Source: Scolanthus callimorphus
Taxonomy: Eukaryota; Cnidaria; Anthozoa; Actiniaria; Edwardsiidae
DNA length: 64,000 bases
Reading direction: 5' to 3'
Assembly (NCBI GenBank): GCA_033964015.1
Contig: CM066914.1
Span: 10,407,831 to 10,471,830, forward strand
A program made the translations under genes and the position numbers. Positions within the stretch are counted from its first letter, which is position 1. The number at the start of each line of letters is the position of its first letter. Shown piece after piece: positions 12,482-23,330 of this stretch. The notes beneath the pieces are model-generated. The model saw only the letters and a list, made by a program, of their open reading frames with translations, ran no database searches and was not told the DNA's origin.

Positions 12482-15400
12482 ATGTTACGTTCAATGGCTT
12501 TAAAAGACCTGAACCCGCACATAATTTGCGTGTTATGTGGAGGGTACCTCATCGATGCTACAACTATTATAGAGTGTTTACACTCGTGTAAGTTGTCGAG
12601 CGTCACGTTTTCAAATGATATCGATGCCTCGGGTTTCTTACATTTTCGATCATGAATTGCTAAAACTTTGGCTAAACAAGAATACATTTTAAACCTGTAT
12701 TGCTGCCAGTAGCTTCGCTCCAAAAGTCCGCGGATTGGACTTCGGGGAGTCTGGCAAGGAGCAAGAAAAGGCACACGGTTTGAGTTCTCCGACTTGAACC
12801 GCGTTTTGTACTTTGTATTCTGTCTCGCTGTTGTTACGCACTTTGTTGGTCACGCAGACCCATGAACTTAACTTTTAAACGAAAAACATAAAATAACGTA
12901 TCCAACGTATCTTTTGCCGCAGGTTTTTACGCGAAAAAGCAAAAAAAAAACACGACCTTCTAAATATAAAAGGCTCAATTTCAGGGTGATTCACAATTTT
13001 TATCATCAGTTTTCTTTTTTAAAAACACACAACACAAACACATTAACCGCAGTGCAGTACTTTTGCTTTGGAGAGTTTTGGAAGCGGTAAAAAATGTTGC
13101 GAATGTTAAGAACTTTATTGGAAAAAGGGTTATCCAGTCTAACGAACTAGTGCTATATAGTTATCCATAATATAAACAAATGAAAACAAAACAGGTTTTG
13201 AAACAAATGAACTAGTCGGTCTCACAGAAAAGGAAAATGTAATAGTGTGTAGGAAGAGGAGCAAAGTCAAAAAGTTAACAAAATTCCGCTATACTTTTTT
13301 CTTCCTTTCCTTGCCAATAACATTTTGAATCGAAGAGTGAAGATTTCATGCCACTACCGTTTGGCAAGAAATGTGTTTTGCCATCAAGTGAATTTGTGTT
13401 ATAAATTTCTCCCTTTTGTTTTCTTGACGCAAAATCAACATCCCTGGGGGAGGGAGCTTCCCTAACAGTCGTGAACCGCGAGATATATAAGAAATATAAA
13501 ATTCAAAAACGCTCTGAAATTAGCGTTTCTTTAGTCTGCTTCTGAAATCGTTCAATGGCGCGCGTTAGGAAACCAGTACGATTTATTGTTATTTGGCAAC
13601 TGCACCAGATAGGCCTGACTTGATCTGGATATGCCGCAACCCGTAGCGGGTTGAGCGGGGGTTCGTATGCTGGAGGCCATATATGTATCGGTGGGGAAAT
13701 TGGGGAGGGGGGGGGGAGAGAAAGTATGCGACATAACTCCCAAACGGGGGTTCTTACTGATCGTGGTTGTCTGATCGTGGTTTTGTTTGTGTTCAGTCTG
13801 CAGGAGCTGTATTGTCAGATGGTTACAAACGAGCTACCATTGTCCCGTCTGCGATACTGAGGTGCACAAAACCAGACCCTTCCTAAATATCAGGTAAACT
13901 GCCTCCCTCTTGTTAGAGTAAATTACCTTGTTTTGATTCGGCGGTTAATCGTGTTTTCTCGGATTTGCCGCAAGGAAACGTCATGAATTGGCTAAATGGG
14001 AACTTTGTGGCATAACATATTACGCGAAAGTTGCTTTTTTTTGCGCGTGCTATCATCAGTGTTAGCGAGACTTGATCCTGAACGAGCCTCCCGTTTCTCT
14101 CTAGGCCTGACCATGTACTTCAAGACATCGTCTACAAGATGATACCAGGCTTATACGACAGTAAGTTAACCGAAGATTCCCTAGATTTAGTAGCGAATTG
14201 AATTGACACTTGCTTCTTTACTTGCAGAAGAGCTGCAAGGACGAAAAGACTTCCAGGCAGAAATAGGTATTGTACTTCGTTTACATGAAGCTTGTGAGTC
14301 GGCTAAATTTTAGGGAAGCACGACTCACAGCTACTCACACAGCGTTACTTCTAGGCCTCTCGCCCTTGCTGGTTCGATTGCTGGCTCGTTCTATTTGGGT
14401 CGTGCGAGTTCTGGACAGCTTAGCCGTTTCACGTTGTCGGTACAAAGTAGATAACGTTGTTTTAACTTTTAGATAAACAAGAGCAAACTGAGCAACAAGT
14501 TTCTCCCAAGGAAGAGAAAGAAAAGGAAGACAAGAAACAAGATGATATTATTGACGATCCCGTCTGCCTCACTCTAGAATACTATGGGTTGGTAACACAA
14601 TATTGCGTATCTCAAAGACACGAAATAACTTATTTTATCGACCTGCGCGCGAGCAGGACCAAAATTCTTAGGAATGACGTTATGAATGCATCTACAAGAC
14701 TCCGGTTCAGGATTTGCCTCTAACTGGAATCATCCAGAGTACTGTGTGGGCATCCGGAAATGGAGATCATTTTAGACTGACTCTTGATTGAACATGATAA
14801 GGATGCTGATGGTGAATTCTCTTATTTTAGGACCAAAAGATATCGCGGGAAAGAAAAACCGGTAAGAAATGTACCCATAGCTCGCGTAAACAGCCATCCT
14901 TTATCGCGCAAGTAGCTGGGTTCCCTGTGGGAAAAGTCTTTCTCGCATACCAGGAAGCAGCGCAATACAGGATGGTTTACTTGGCTGATCTACCCAAGGC
15001 TTTCTTCGATTCAATAGACATTTTAAAAGACGTTAAGGTTTCTTGGACTACGATGACATAATTTTTTTTCACCAGGTGTTTCCTACTCGATATCTGCGCT
15101 GCTCTTCGAAGATGACGGTCAACGTGCTAAAGAAGTTCGTCATCATGAAATTCAGCATCCCACGCTCACACGAGGTAACATCCCCCCCCCCCCCCCCCAT
15201 CCTCCTCGACAATTTCAATCAAATCTCTGCCGTGCACGAATGAAATCGATGATTGTGCCCATCCAGTAGATTTTTCAAGAGGAAGAAACTTCAGCTCTAC
15301 CAGCGAACCAAATGCCAAAACTTCACTTCGCCCAGTTTCGCATTTTGAGAACTGGGTGTTTCGCGCGCTCGACTTTGTCCAGTTCTTCTGTCCAGTTCTT

Positions 15401-16293
15401 GCCCGTGTTTGGTTATTTATTTGTCATTTACCCTGTTTTAGGCTGAAATTGTTCGCAGCGATGAGATTCTCAGTGACCAACTGACAATGAAGGAGCTGTC
15501 CAGGATATATGGCCTGCATTCCAAGGTGTGTAATAAGAGAGAAATCACTGTTCTAAAAATAACTCGGTCTGTGATAGGGATCACTCTCAGTAACAAAAGA
15601 GGAGTTGCATTCTCTGAGTAATGAGCTCTTTGGATGGACTTTGGGGGGAGGCGAAGGGGTTGTCGTGCCATTTGGATTCCCTGGCACTCTTTACTTTCCA
15701 AGATGGTATTTGCCATCGGGGCATCATGTCAACATCGGGCTCACCTTCGTAGCTCATGTCTTGAGATGGGTGTGGCGGTCTATAGCGACGAGTTTGCACC
15801 CGTCTTTAGTCACAAAACTCGGCTCTCACTAACACACGTTCTTGTTTTATTCCCACAGTCGTTCCTGGACCTTCAATACGTCTTCATGGGAACTGAGGAA
15901 CATGCAGCTATGAATGAAGAGGCAGCGCCAAAACACAAGAAGTTCCGACCTTTGAAATTGGTACTCAAAAATTCCCCACAGCCAAAGAAGTTTAAACCTT
16001 CCCTTGGAGACGATCAATCAAATTTTAAAACAGAAACATTGACAGTGAATTCCTCTGAGCCCTCTCCGGCTCCCTCCCAAGACAATAAGATTAATAATGG
16101 ACTTGCCGGGCTTGCGTCATTGAAAGATAAATTATTAACCAACTCGTCAACAACGCCTTTAGCGTCTACGGAGAAGACGCCGATGTCCACTACGATGGAA
16201 TGCCCTGACACGCCCGAGAGCGACAAACAAGTGCCAGAGTTCCCCTCTATTGGTGAGAGCGAACCTGCTCAGGTTGGGATGGAGGCTGTATGA
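12482..16293 (+). CDS. Polycomb group RING-finger protein, BMI1/MEL18 (PCGF2/4) type, copy A
   Basis: PCGF proteins are RING subunits of Polycomb repressive complex 1; they pair with RING1/RNF2 to ubiquitinate histone H2A in the nucleus. Nine exons: 12482-12587, 13797-13893, 14105-14160, 14228-14266, 14473-14587, 14831-14861, 15076-15174, 15442-15525, 15859-16293 (353 residues). All phases join. The C3HC4 RING is complete: C16, C19, C32, H34, C37, C40, C51, C54. It is followed by the family signature [14 protein letters not shown]. Exons 5-9 carry a RAWUL-like domain ([36 protein letters not shown]). The tail is Ser/Pro/Thr-rich and starts with a basic [10 protein letters not shown] patch. 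[20 protein letters not shown] fits BMI1/PCGF2 better than PCGF1, 3, 5 or 6. An acceptor at 12459 implies a 5' non-coding exon. The exon 5 donor GG|GTTGGT is unusual, but copy B has the same arrangement. Confidence 0.93.
15181..15199 (+). repeat. Poly-C tract in intron 7 of PCGF copy A
   Basis: A homopolymer C run starts a few bases after the exon 7 donor. Its length in the assembly is probably unreliable. Confidence 0.8.
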
Positions 16294-17068
16294 TTACCAG
16301 CTACATGGTTTGTACACAGCGGAGTGGGGTTGGAGGTGCATTCTGTACTGTGTACTATCCAGCCTCCCGGTTCTTGGTGCAATCCTCGGCGTATGGATTG
16401 TTCGTCCTTCGGTGCGAGATCGAAAAAGCAACAAGTATAAACTGACAAACCAGTCTAAATACTTGATATTACAATACTCTTGTCGCACATCAAACTCCAT
16501 TTGTATTTCAAGGATGGTGGAGACTGCCAATAGCAATAGAGCCAGTGAGTCCCCTGCACTCTATACTTGGTCATTTGTACATTTTCTTCATATTACAGAC
16601 TGCTCTGAAAGGACATCAAACCTTTTAAAATTCTCTTCCTTCTTCGAAGAAGATTGTCTATAATCCATGTCTTGGAATTATCTTCGAGGTTGCGCTGTCG
16701 TGATTCTTGATACCTTGAGTTTCTCTGGGTTGCTCGATTCTCTTGCTGCTTCTGGCAAGAATCAGGTAAGCCCATTGTCATATGTAATATATTATATTAT
16801 AGCCACCTCCGAAGGACTAATGGTCTTGCGTTCTCCTAATTTCATGTTCTCGTAGTCGTAGCTCGTGTGTAGTTTCCATACTTCATATTCATGAAGCTTC
16901 ACAAATTCTCTTTCCAGCGAGTCATTAAGTAAAAAGTCATTAAGTAAAAAGTAAATATCGCGAAGATCAATTACAATTCTTGTAATATATTTTTTAATTT
17001 GTAAATAAAGATTCATATTGTCGAGAAGATGTCAATTTACATGTGTGGACGTCATTAAAGGGTGTGTA
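16294..17068. other. Convergent intergenic spacer between the two PCGF genes
   Basis: About 775 bp shared by the 3' ends of copies A (+) and B (-). A candidate plus-strand poly(A) signal AATAAA lies at about 17004. A small direct repeat (GTCATTAAGTAAAAA, twice) lies near 16920. The open frames here are not supported as genes. Confidence 0.6.
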
Positions 17069-20000
17069 CTAGGATCCAGGGCCTTCCCCTTCACCGCCTA
17101 TTGCGCCTATGAACTCAGCAAAAGAATTTTCACTCGTTTCAGAGTGAAAATTCAACAAACCGTCCATCTTTACCTCGCCTTGGCTACCAGAACCAGCAGT
17201 TCCGCTAGGCGATATGTGCTCTTGTAATGAGCTTCTGAGCGGCAAACATGGCTTTTCCCCGCCAGGTTGAGTGTAGAAAGGAAGCACGTGTCGATTGTGG
17301 TGGATAACCCGTATCTCCCCAGCGTTCACCACGTGTTTGACCGGTTGTTTGTCCTTCAACACGTGCCCCACACGTGGCTGCTCTCGTCCGTTGCTACTCT
17401 TCCTTCTCTCCTCTTCTTGTGCTCTTTTCCGTTGTTTCTCGACACGTTCTTGCTCCTCCCTCTCCTGTCGCTCCAGTTCGAGTCTTCTCTGTTGTTGTTT
17501 TTTGTATCTGAGAAAGAGTTCTTGTTGTTTCTGTTGTTGTTCGGTTTTCAAACGTTTCGCGCGCTGCTCTGCTTCGTCCTCGTCTTCCTCCTTGCCCTCC
17601 GCAATAAAAAGATATTGGAGATCCAAGAAAGGCTAAAAAGACAGGGAAATACATTATTCCTTGCGTACAATGCACATCTAATATATAGAACCATATAGTA
17701 ACTCAAAACGTAGCCATTAAATTAAAAGGAAATTCGGCAGTTTTATGTTAGTATCCACAGGTTTAAGAAAAACGCTAGAATTCGTTCACAGCGGCAAACA
17801 AATTAAAACCGCTGTAGTAAACTACCTTTGCATATAGACCGTATATCCTTGTCAATTCTTTCAAGGTCAAGTGATCTTCTAGAATCTCGTCACATCGGAC
17901 TAGCTCTGACTACAATAGAGAAACCCATGTGTTAGAACTATAGTGCACTCTTCGGGTCTCCGGAATTCCGGGATGGCTGGTCCTAGAGCAGCCTGGAATT
18001 CCGGGTTGTGTATCCTAGTACTGGAGTAAAATTACAAGGTGGGTATTCCCAAAATATAGTATTCCAGTGTGGCATGGGTAAACATTTCCAGGGTGGTCGC
18101 GAGAACATTCGCTGGAATTCCAAGGGTGGATATAGGAGCAAAAAGAAATTTATAGGATGGGTACCTGAAACTAGTGTCCAGAGTTTGCTTGCGACTGCCA
18201 AATAACAGCCACAAGTTGAAAAAAATGGCGCGCGTCACTCACCCTGTGTGTAGGAGGAATACCAAATTTGATTGTCAGGAACTTCTTGAGCACACGAACA
18301 GGCACCGATGATGAACAGCGTAGATACCGAGTAGGGAAAATCTGCAAGAGAAAATAACAATCTTCTTAATTGTGTCGTCTTTTGAGCCTCATAAAGTTCT
18401 CAGGTCTCACGTACGAGGCTCTGGTAACAGCTATTTGCGGGGCTTCACTGAATATTTTGAACGTCAGGGCATGCGCACAAAGATTTTCTCATGCATCAAT
18501 GGCTGTTACCTTCCCCGCGATTTCTCAGGAGCGAGGGAGCTCTAGGTTCGAGAATGAAAAGGGACGTAAATACAAACAATGGGCTGTTCCCAAACAAATT
18601 TGTACCCCCCTATTGAGGAACTCCAAATTTTCACAAATTGCTCTACCCCTGTGGAAATTCCAGACTCCTGTACTACCCCTGTGGAAATTTGAAGCAACCC
18701 TTGTGGAAATTCCTTATTCTCTTGTGTGCCTGTGGAAATTCCACAGTTGCAAAATGAATAACCTGTGGAAATTCCAGGGTAAAATGGATGGTCCTGTGGA
18801 AATTCCAGGGTCAAAATCAACAAACCCTATGGAAATTCCAGGGCCAAACAGCGATCCCTGTGGAATTTCCAGGTTCCTCGATAGGGGGGATACAATTTTT
18901 TTGGGGAACAGCCCATACAAAAAGCAAGAACAAAAATCTTTTAATTTACCTGCTTTTCAAATGTGTTTCTTTGACGCCTAGAAAACAAGAGGGAGAGTTC
19001 CGTTGCCGTCAGTCTTTCTTACGTTGCAACATGCCAGAACAAATGAGAACATCCCTAACCTGTAGAACTCTAGTGTAATGCACACAGGGTCCTCGATATC
19101 AGGGTCGCCATTTTTAGGGGTTTTTTCCTGCTTCTCCGTGACTTTATTCTCTTCCTTGGCTGCAGCTTCTGACATGGAAGAATACGTAAATGGAATAAAA
19201 AAAAACAAGTGGTAGGGGGTCGTTTTACCTCTCACGAGATGGGATGTCAGATTTTCGATATCACTTGGATGAACAGGACATGGTACAACGTTTACAATAG
19301 GATACGATTTAATAAAACCATGGGACGTCGTATGACGTCACTTAGGGTAGATAAGAAATATTTTGACGTCACTTTTGGGAAAATCATCATGACGTCACTT
19401 GAATGGAACAATAGGCATGGTATGACGTCACTTAGAGAACAAAACATGGTATGGCGTCACGTATGGAGTAACATGACGTCACTTTTGAATCCACGAATCC
19501 ACATGCTTAGTATGACGTCACTTATGGAATAACCCATATAATGACGTCACGTATGGATCCATAGGCATTGCATGACGTTCACTTATGGAATAACCCACAT
19601 TATTTTATGGCATGTTATGATGTCAATTGTTAAACCTTAGTACGGGGTATGATATCAGTTGTCAAACCAATCATATGGTACAACATGGCACGCATTCATT
19701 CATGGAACAATAGACTATTGTCATGATACGTCACAATACATGGTATGACGTCACGGAACTTGGGAAGACGTCATATATGGAATAACAGGACATCAGATGA
19801 CGTCATCTATGAAACCATAGACTGGCATGACGTCAATTGAAAGCATACGTCATGATATGGCGTCACAAGACATGGTATGATGTCACTTGTAAAAATACAA
19901 ACAGAATACAAAACCATGTGTGGCGTGGCACTGATGGAATGTATGGAACCATTGAATAATGATCATAGTATTAGCCGGCAAATAAGAATAATTGTTTAAA

Positions 20001-21880
20001 CTCGGCTTTCCATACCCTTGCTTGTGGATGGCTTCAAATTCTCTTCAGCATCTACCCGTCTCTTCTTCTCTTCTGCAGGAAAATCAGTGTTTGATTAGAT
20101 ATCTACTTCAGTTTGATTAGATATCGAACGAAGCGACTGTTACTGCCCTTCCTTGAATAGTTCAATAGTTCCGTAACGTTTGGTAAGGACAGCTGTTTGA
20201 GGTCACATAGGGGTGCTTACCATAATAGAGTCCGGGGACCAGCTTGTACACGATATCTTGAAGAACGTGATCCGATCTGAGATGGGTAAAAACACCGTTA
20301 CATATGGCGTAAAAGGAGGGTTGAGGAGGAAAAGGTAAGAGGTTCAAGGCCAGCTAGGTAGCCAGCCTACCAACAGACAGACGAGTAGGAAGACAGACAG
20401 TCAAGCAGACAGACAGACAGACAAGCTGACAAACAGGCGAGAAGGCAGGCAGGTGAGGTGATAGACAGACAGACAAGCTGACAGACAGACAAGCAGACAG
20501 ACAAGCAGACAGACAGACAAGCTGACAGACAGACAAGCCCACAGACAGACAAGCTGACAGACAGACAAGCTGACAGACAAGCTGACAGACAGACAACACA
20601 GACAGACAAGCAGACAGACAGACAGGCTGACAGACAGACAGACAGACAGACAAGCTGACAGACAGGCGAGCTGACAGACAGACAGACAAGCTGACGGACA
20701 GACAGACAAGCAGACAGACAGACAAGCTGACAGACAGACAAGCTGACAGACAGACAAGCCCACAGACAAGCTGACAGACAGACAAGCTGACAGACAGACA
20801 AGCTGACAGACAGACAAGCTGACAGACAGACAAGCTGACAGACAGACAAGCTGACAGACAGGCGAGCTGACAGACAGACAGACAAGCTGACGGACAGACA
20901 AGCTGACAGACAGGCGAGCAGGCAGGCAGGTAAGATGACAGACAGATCCAAGTGTTTACCCACCTGATGTTGAGAAGTGGCCTTGTCTTGTGAATTTCCA
21001 CATCACATACTGGGCAACGGTAGCTCGTCTCTAGATATCTCACAATACATGCTCGACAGACTGAAGGTCGTCCGATCAACAGTAACAGCAAAAGAAAACA
21101 AAAACTCAAATTAGTTCTGGTAAATGGTATCGACCTTGTATGATGTGCCAAAGTGCTGCAAACGTGAGGGAAAGCAAATACATCGCATGGAAATATATAC
21201 AATGCATTTTCGGATACCCAGAAACAACACCCGTTGACGCTGTGGAAATCTTAAGTCGCAACATATGATGCTGAAGAGGTCACAGAGCAGATTTCGTGTG
21301 ACTCGTCAAAAGGCACGGAACATGGTACGGTCACGGTACGGTCACGGTACGGTCACAGTACGGTCACGGTACGGTCACGGTACGGTCACGGTACGGTCAC
21401 GGTACGGTCACGGTACGGTCACGGTACGGTCACGGTACGGTCACGGTACGGTCACGGTACGGTCACGGTACGGTCACGGTACGGTCACGGTACGGTCACG
21501 GTACGGTCACGGTACGGTCACGGTACGGTCACGGTACGGTCACGGTACGGTCACGGTCCAGAACCTCGCCTTCTCGTGAACATTCAACCAATCACAACAC
21601 GCGAAACGACTGATCAACCAATTAAAATGCTTAGACACGGCACGGCGCACGCACCGTGACGTTTTCACAGTCATGCGAAACTCTTCTCTAGCCATGATTC
21701 CGTGACGTCACTCCAAGCTCTTTGTTCGCATTCAAGCTCATTCATATCTGCTCTGTTTGAGCGTTAGGACTTACATGAGTGTAGACACTCTACGATAGTT
21801 GTCGCGTCCACGAGATACCCCCCGCAAAGCACGCAGATGATATGCGGATTGAGGTCCTTTAATGCCATCGTACGCAACAT
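17069..21880 (-). CDS. Polycomb group RING-finger protein, BMI1/MEL18 (PCGF2/4) type, copy B
   Basis: Second PRC1 RING subunit gene, tail-to-tail with copy A. Nine exons on the minus strand: 21880-21775, 21060-20964, 20276-20221, 20072-20016, 19168-19060, 18977-18950, 18341-18243, 17909-17826, 17632-17069 (399 residues). Exons 1, 2, 3, 7 and 8 have exactly the lengths of copy A (106, 97, 56, 99, 84 bp) and every phase agrees. The RING is intact ([40 protein letters not shown]), then [19 protein letters not shown]-like segments are [27 protein letters not shown] and PFLDLQYLF. Unlike copy A, the tail is a long Gln/Glu/Arg-rich coiled coil (about residues 220-290), ending acidic and Gly-rich. 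An acceptor just upstream of the ATG implies a 5' non-coding exon. COMMD3 lies upstream on the same strand, as in human COMMD3-BMI1. Confidence 0.94.
18586..18895. repeat. Dispersed repeat with TGTGGAAATTCCAGG units, copy 1
   Basis: It starts GGGCTGTTCCCAAA near a C run and contains about eight TGGAAATTCC or TGGAATTTCC palindromes spaced 25-40 bp apart. Unit order and spacers (AAAATGGATGG, TCAAAATCAACAAACC, GCCAAACAGCGATCC) match the copy at 46.15-46.58 kb, so both descend from one element. It lies in intron 6 of PCGF copy B, just 55 bp from exon 6. Open frames through it (repeated EIPG) are repeat artefacts. Confidence 0.85.
19325..19885. repeat. Degenerate array of TGACGTCA (CRE-like) sites
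   Basis: About ten perfect TGACGTCA palindromes, plus variants (TGGCGTCA, TGATGTCA, TGACGTTCA), recur every 25-60 bp in a degenerate unit of the form ATGGTATGACGTCACTTATG. TGACGTCA is the consensus cAMP-response element bound by CREB/ATF proteins. It lies in intron 4 of PCGF copy B. Confidence 0.85.
20372..20944. repeat. GACAGACAAGCT minisatellite, about 570 bp
   Basis: Units built from GACA and GACAAGCT form mainly 12-bp repeats, with some CCCACA and GGCGAG variants. It fills intron 2 of PCGF copy B and starts only about 20 bp after the exon 2 donor. On the minus strand all three frames are open, giving long Cys/Leu/Ser/Val-repeat ORFs that are artefacts unless the intron is retained. Confidence 0.95.
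21324..21558. repeat. GGTACGGTCAC minisatellite, 11-bp unit, about 21 copies
   Basis: Nearly perfect tandem 11-mers in intron 1 of PCGF copy B; one early unit has CAGTACGG. The high identity suggests recent expansion. The plus-strand open frame through it ([11 protein letters not shown] repeats) is an artefact. Confidence 0.97.
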
Positions 21881-22056
21881 TTTCGTTCGGATTCTAGAGG
21901 AGAAAACAAAGGCTCTTCGTTGATGATGTCAGTTTCACGGCCCGGGATGTAACTCGCCAGCCTCTTTTATCATTATCTAGTGTAGTTTAATGTTCTTTTG
22001 CAAGCTTCACTAGTTTATCGTGGCGTCTTGGCTTAGCGTGTCAATAAACGAGTGAA

Positions 22057-22308
22057 CATACCTGCCAACCTTGGACAAGTGAAAACCGGGAGATAGGGGA
22101 AAGTGTTGTCATAACCTCGTCTCACCTCCCCCCCCCCCCCAAAAAAAAAAAAAAAAAACGTTGCTCGCTTAAAATCTTTAGGTTTTAATGCAGAAATTGA
22201 CTGAGCAAGTTGATTTCCCGGGAGATTTACGGTGAAAACCGGGGAGACCGGGAGATTTGACTCAAAACCGGGAGTCTCCCGCGTAAACCGGGAGAGTTGG
22301 CAGGTATG
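22057..22308. mobile_element. MITE with CATACCTGCCAAC terminal repeats
   Basis: The left end is CATACCTGCCAACCTT and the right end is GAGAGTTGGCAGGTATG. The inside contains several ACCGGGAG motifs and a C-run/A-run junction. About 250 bp, non-coding. Confidence 0.75.
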
Positions 22309-22337
22309 GAGTGAAGCTTGTAGGTCTACTCTGGAAC

Positions 22338-22612
22338 CATTTTTCCCCTTATCTCGCCTTATCTCGCCTTTCAATTGGACCATTTTCCCCTTATCTCGCC
22401 TTATCTCGCCTTTCAATTGGACCATTTCCCCTTATCTCGCCTTATCTCGCCTTTCAATTGGACCATTTTCCCTTATCTCGCCTTATCTCGCCTTTCAATT
22501 GGACCATTTCTCCCTTATCTCGCCTTTCAATTGGACCATTTTCCCCTTATCTCGCCTTTCAATTGGACCATTTCCCCCTTATCTCGCTTTATCTCGCATA
22601 AACTCGCGGCGA
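22338..22612. repeat. Minisatellite of CCTTATCTCGCC and TTTCAATTGGACCATT units
   Basis: Alternating blocks of CTTATCTCGCC (one or two copies) and TTTCAATTGGACCATTTTCC repeat about eight times. Overlapping open frames in all three plus-strand frames are produced by the repeat. Confidence 0.93.
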
Positions 22613-23144
22613 GATAAGGTCACAGAGCAGGCCTGCTTGTAGACTCTGGTACCCAGGGTATCAATCTACTGGAGTTGAGTTCGGAGCAGTTATAGTTTTG
22701 TCAGTATAAGTTTTTTTGCGTTTGTTTTAGCGTCTGAAAAGTCCATTGACAAGGTCCGTAACGTTGTCAACAAAAAGCTCTCGTGATTTGGAAACTTTGT
22801 CTCGACATTCCTTGACAACGTTATGAAGTGGCCTTGACAACATGGTTTTTGAGACACAAATCTGTCAAAACAAAACAACCAGATAATTTATCAACAAACC
22901 GCTCCAACCTCAACTGGATAGCGCAGTATTTTCATTATTCAAATGGTACTTGGTTCGATTTTCGAAAGTCGTCTCTTTAGATATCGTGTTGAGTGAAAAG
23001 TTATAAAGGAAAAGAAAATCAGTTGCCCCGAGAACCGTAGCGCTAAGACCATTTGTTTGTTTGCTAGTGCGTTGTGCCCGTCCTCTAGATTGAGGGGGTA
23101 TCACCAACTGCTAACGGGCGTTCCAACTCCCAGATACAAACTAA

Positions 23145-23330
23145 GTCCCCGTCCACACTACACCGTTTTCAAGATACTTTTTGCTCCGTTTTCAAAAAGA
23201 TTTGCGTCCACAGTTATCGTTTTCGTATTGTTTTCGGTGATCGTTTTCGGCGTTGTAGTGTGAACGATAGCCGTATCCGGAGCAAAAAGTATCCGTTTTC
23301 GTTTGAAAACGGTGTAGTGTGGACGGGGTC
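23145..23330. mobile_element. TIR element, Harbinger-type MITE
   Basis: TIRs begin GTCCCCGTCCACACTACACC and are flanked on both sides by TAA, consistent with the 3-bp TWA target duplication of PIF/Harbinger elements. The two arms include GCTCC...GGAGC and cover most of the 186 bp. Confidence 0.8.

Noticed and set aside
15634..16293. A single 219-codon exon as a standalone gene
   Set aside because: Its first part is intron sequence; only 15859-16293 is coding, as exon 9 of PCGF copy A.
17267..17698. Plus-strand ORFs rich in Leu, Phe, Ser
   Set aside because: Antisense shadow of the coiled-coil exon of PCGF copy B.
18370..18981. 203-codon plus-strand ORF with repeated VEIPG / WKFQ
   Set aside because: Antisense to PCGF copy B introns and built from the TGGAAATTCC repeat; the same peptides arise from the copy at 46.3 kb.
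20354..21202. 282-codon minus-strand ORF rich in Cys, Leu, Ser and Val
   Set aside because: Its first part is PCGF copy B exon 2; the rest is the GACAGACAAGCT array, open in all three minus-strand frames because the unit has no stops.
21265..21579. Plus-strand ORF with [11 protein letters not shown] repeats
   Set aside because: It is the translated 11-bp minisatellite in an intron.
22232..22642. Overlapping ORFs with repeated SRLSIGPF
   Set aside because: They come from a tandem repeat and are open in several frames at once.
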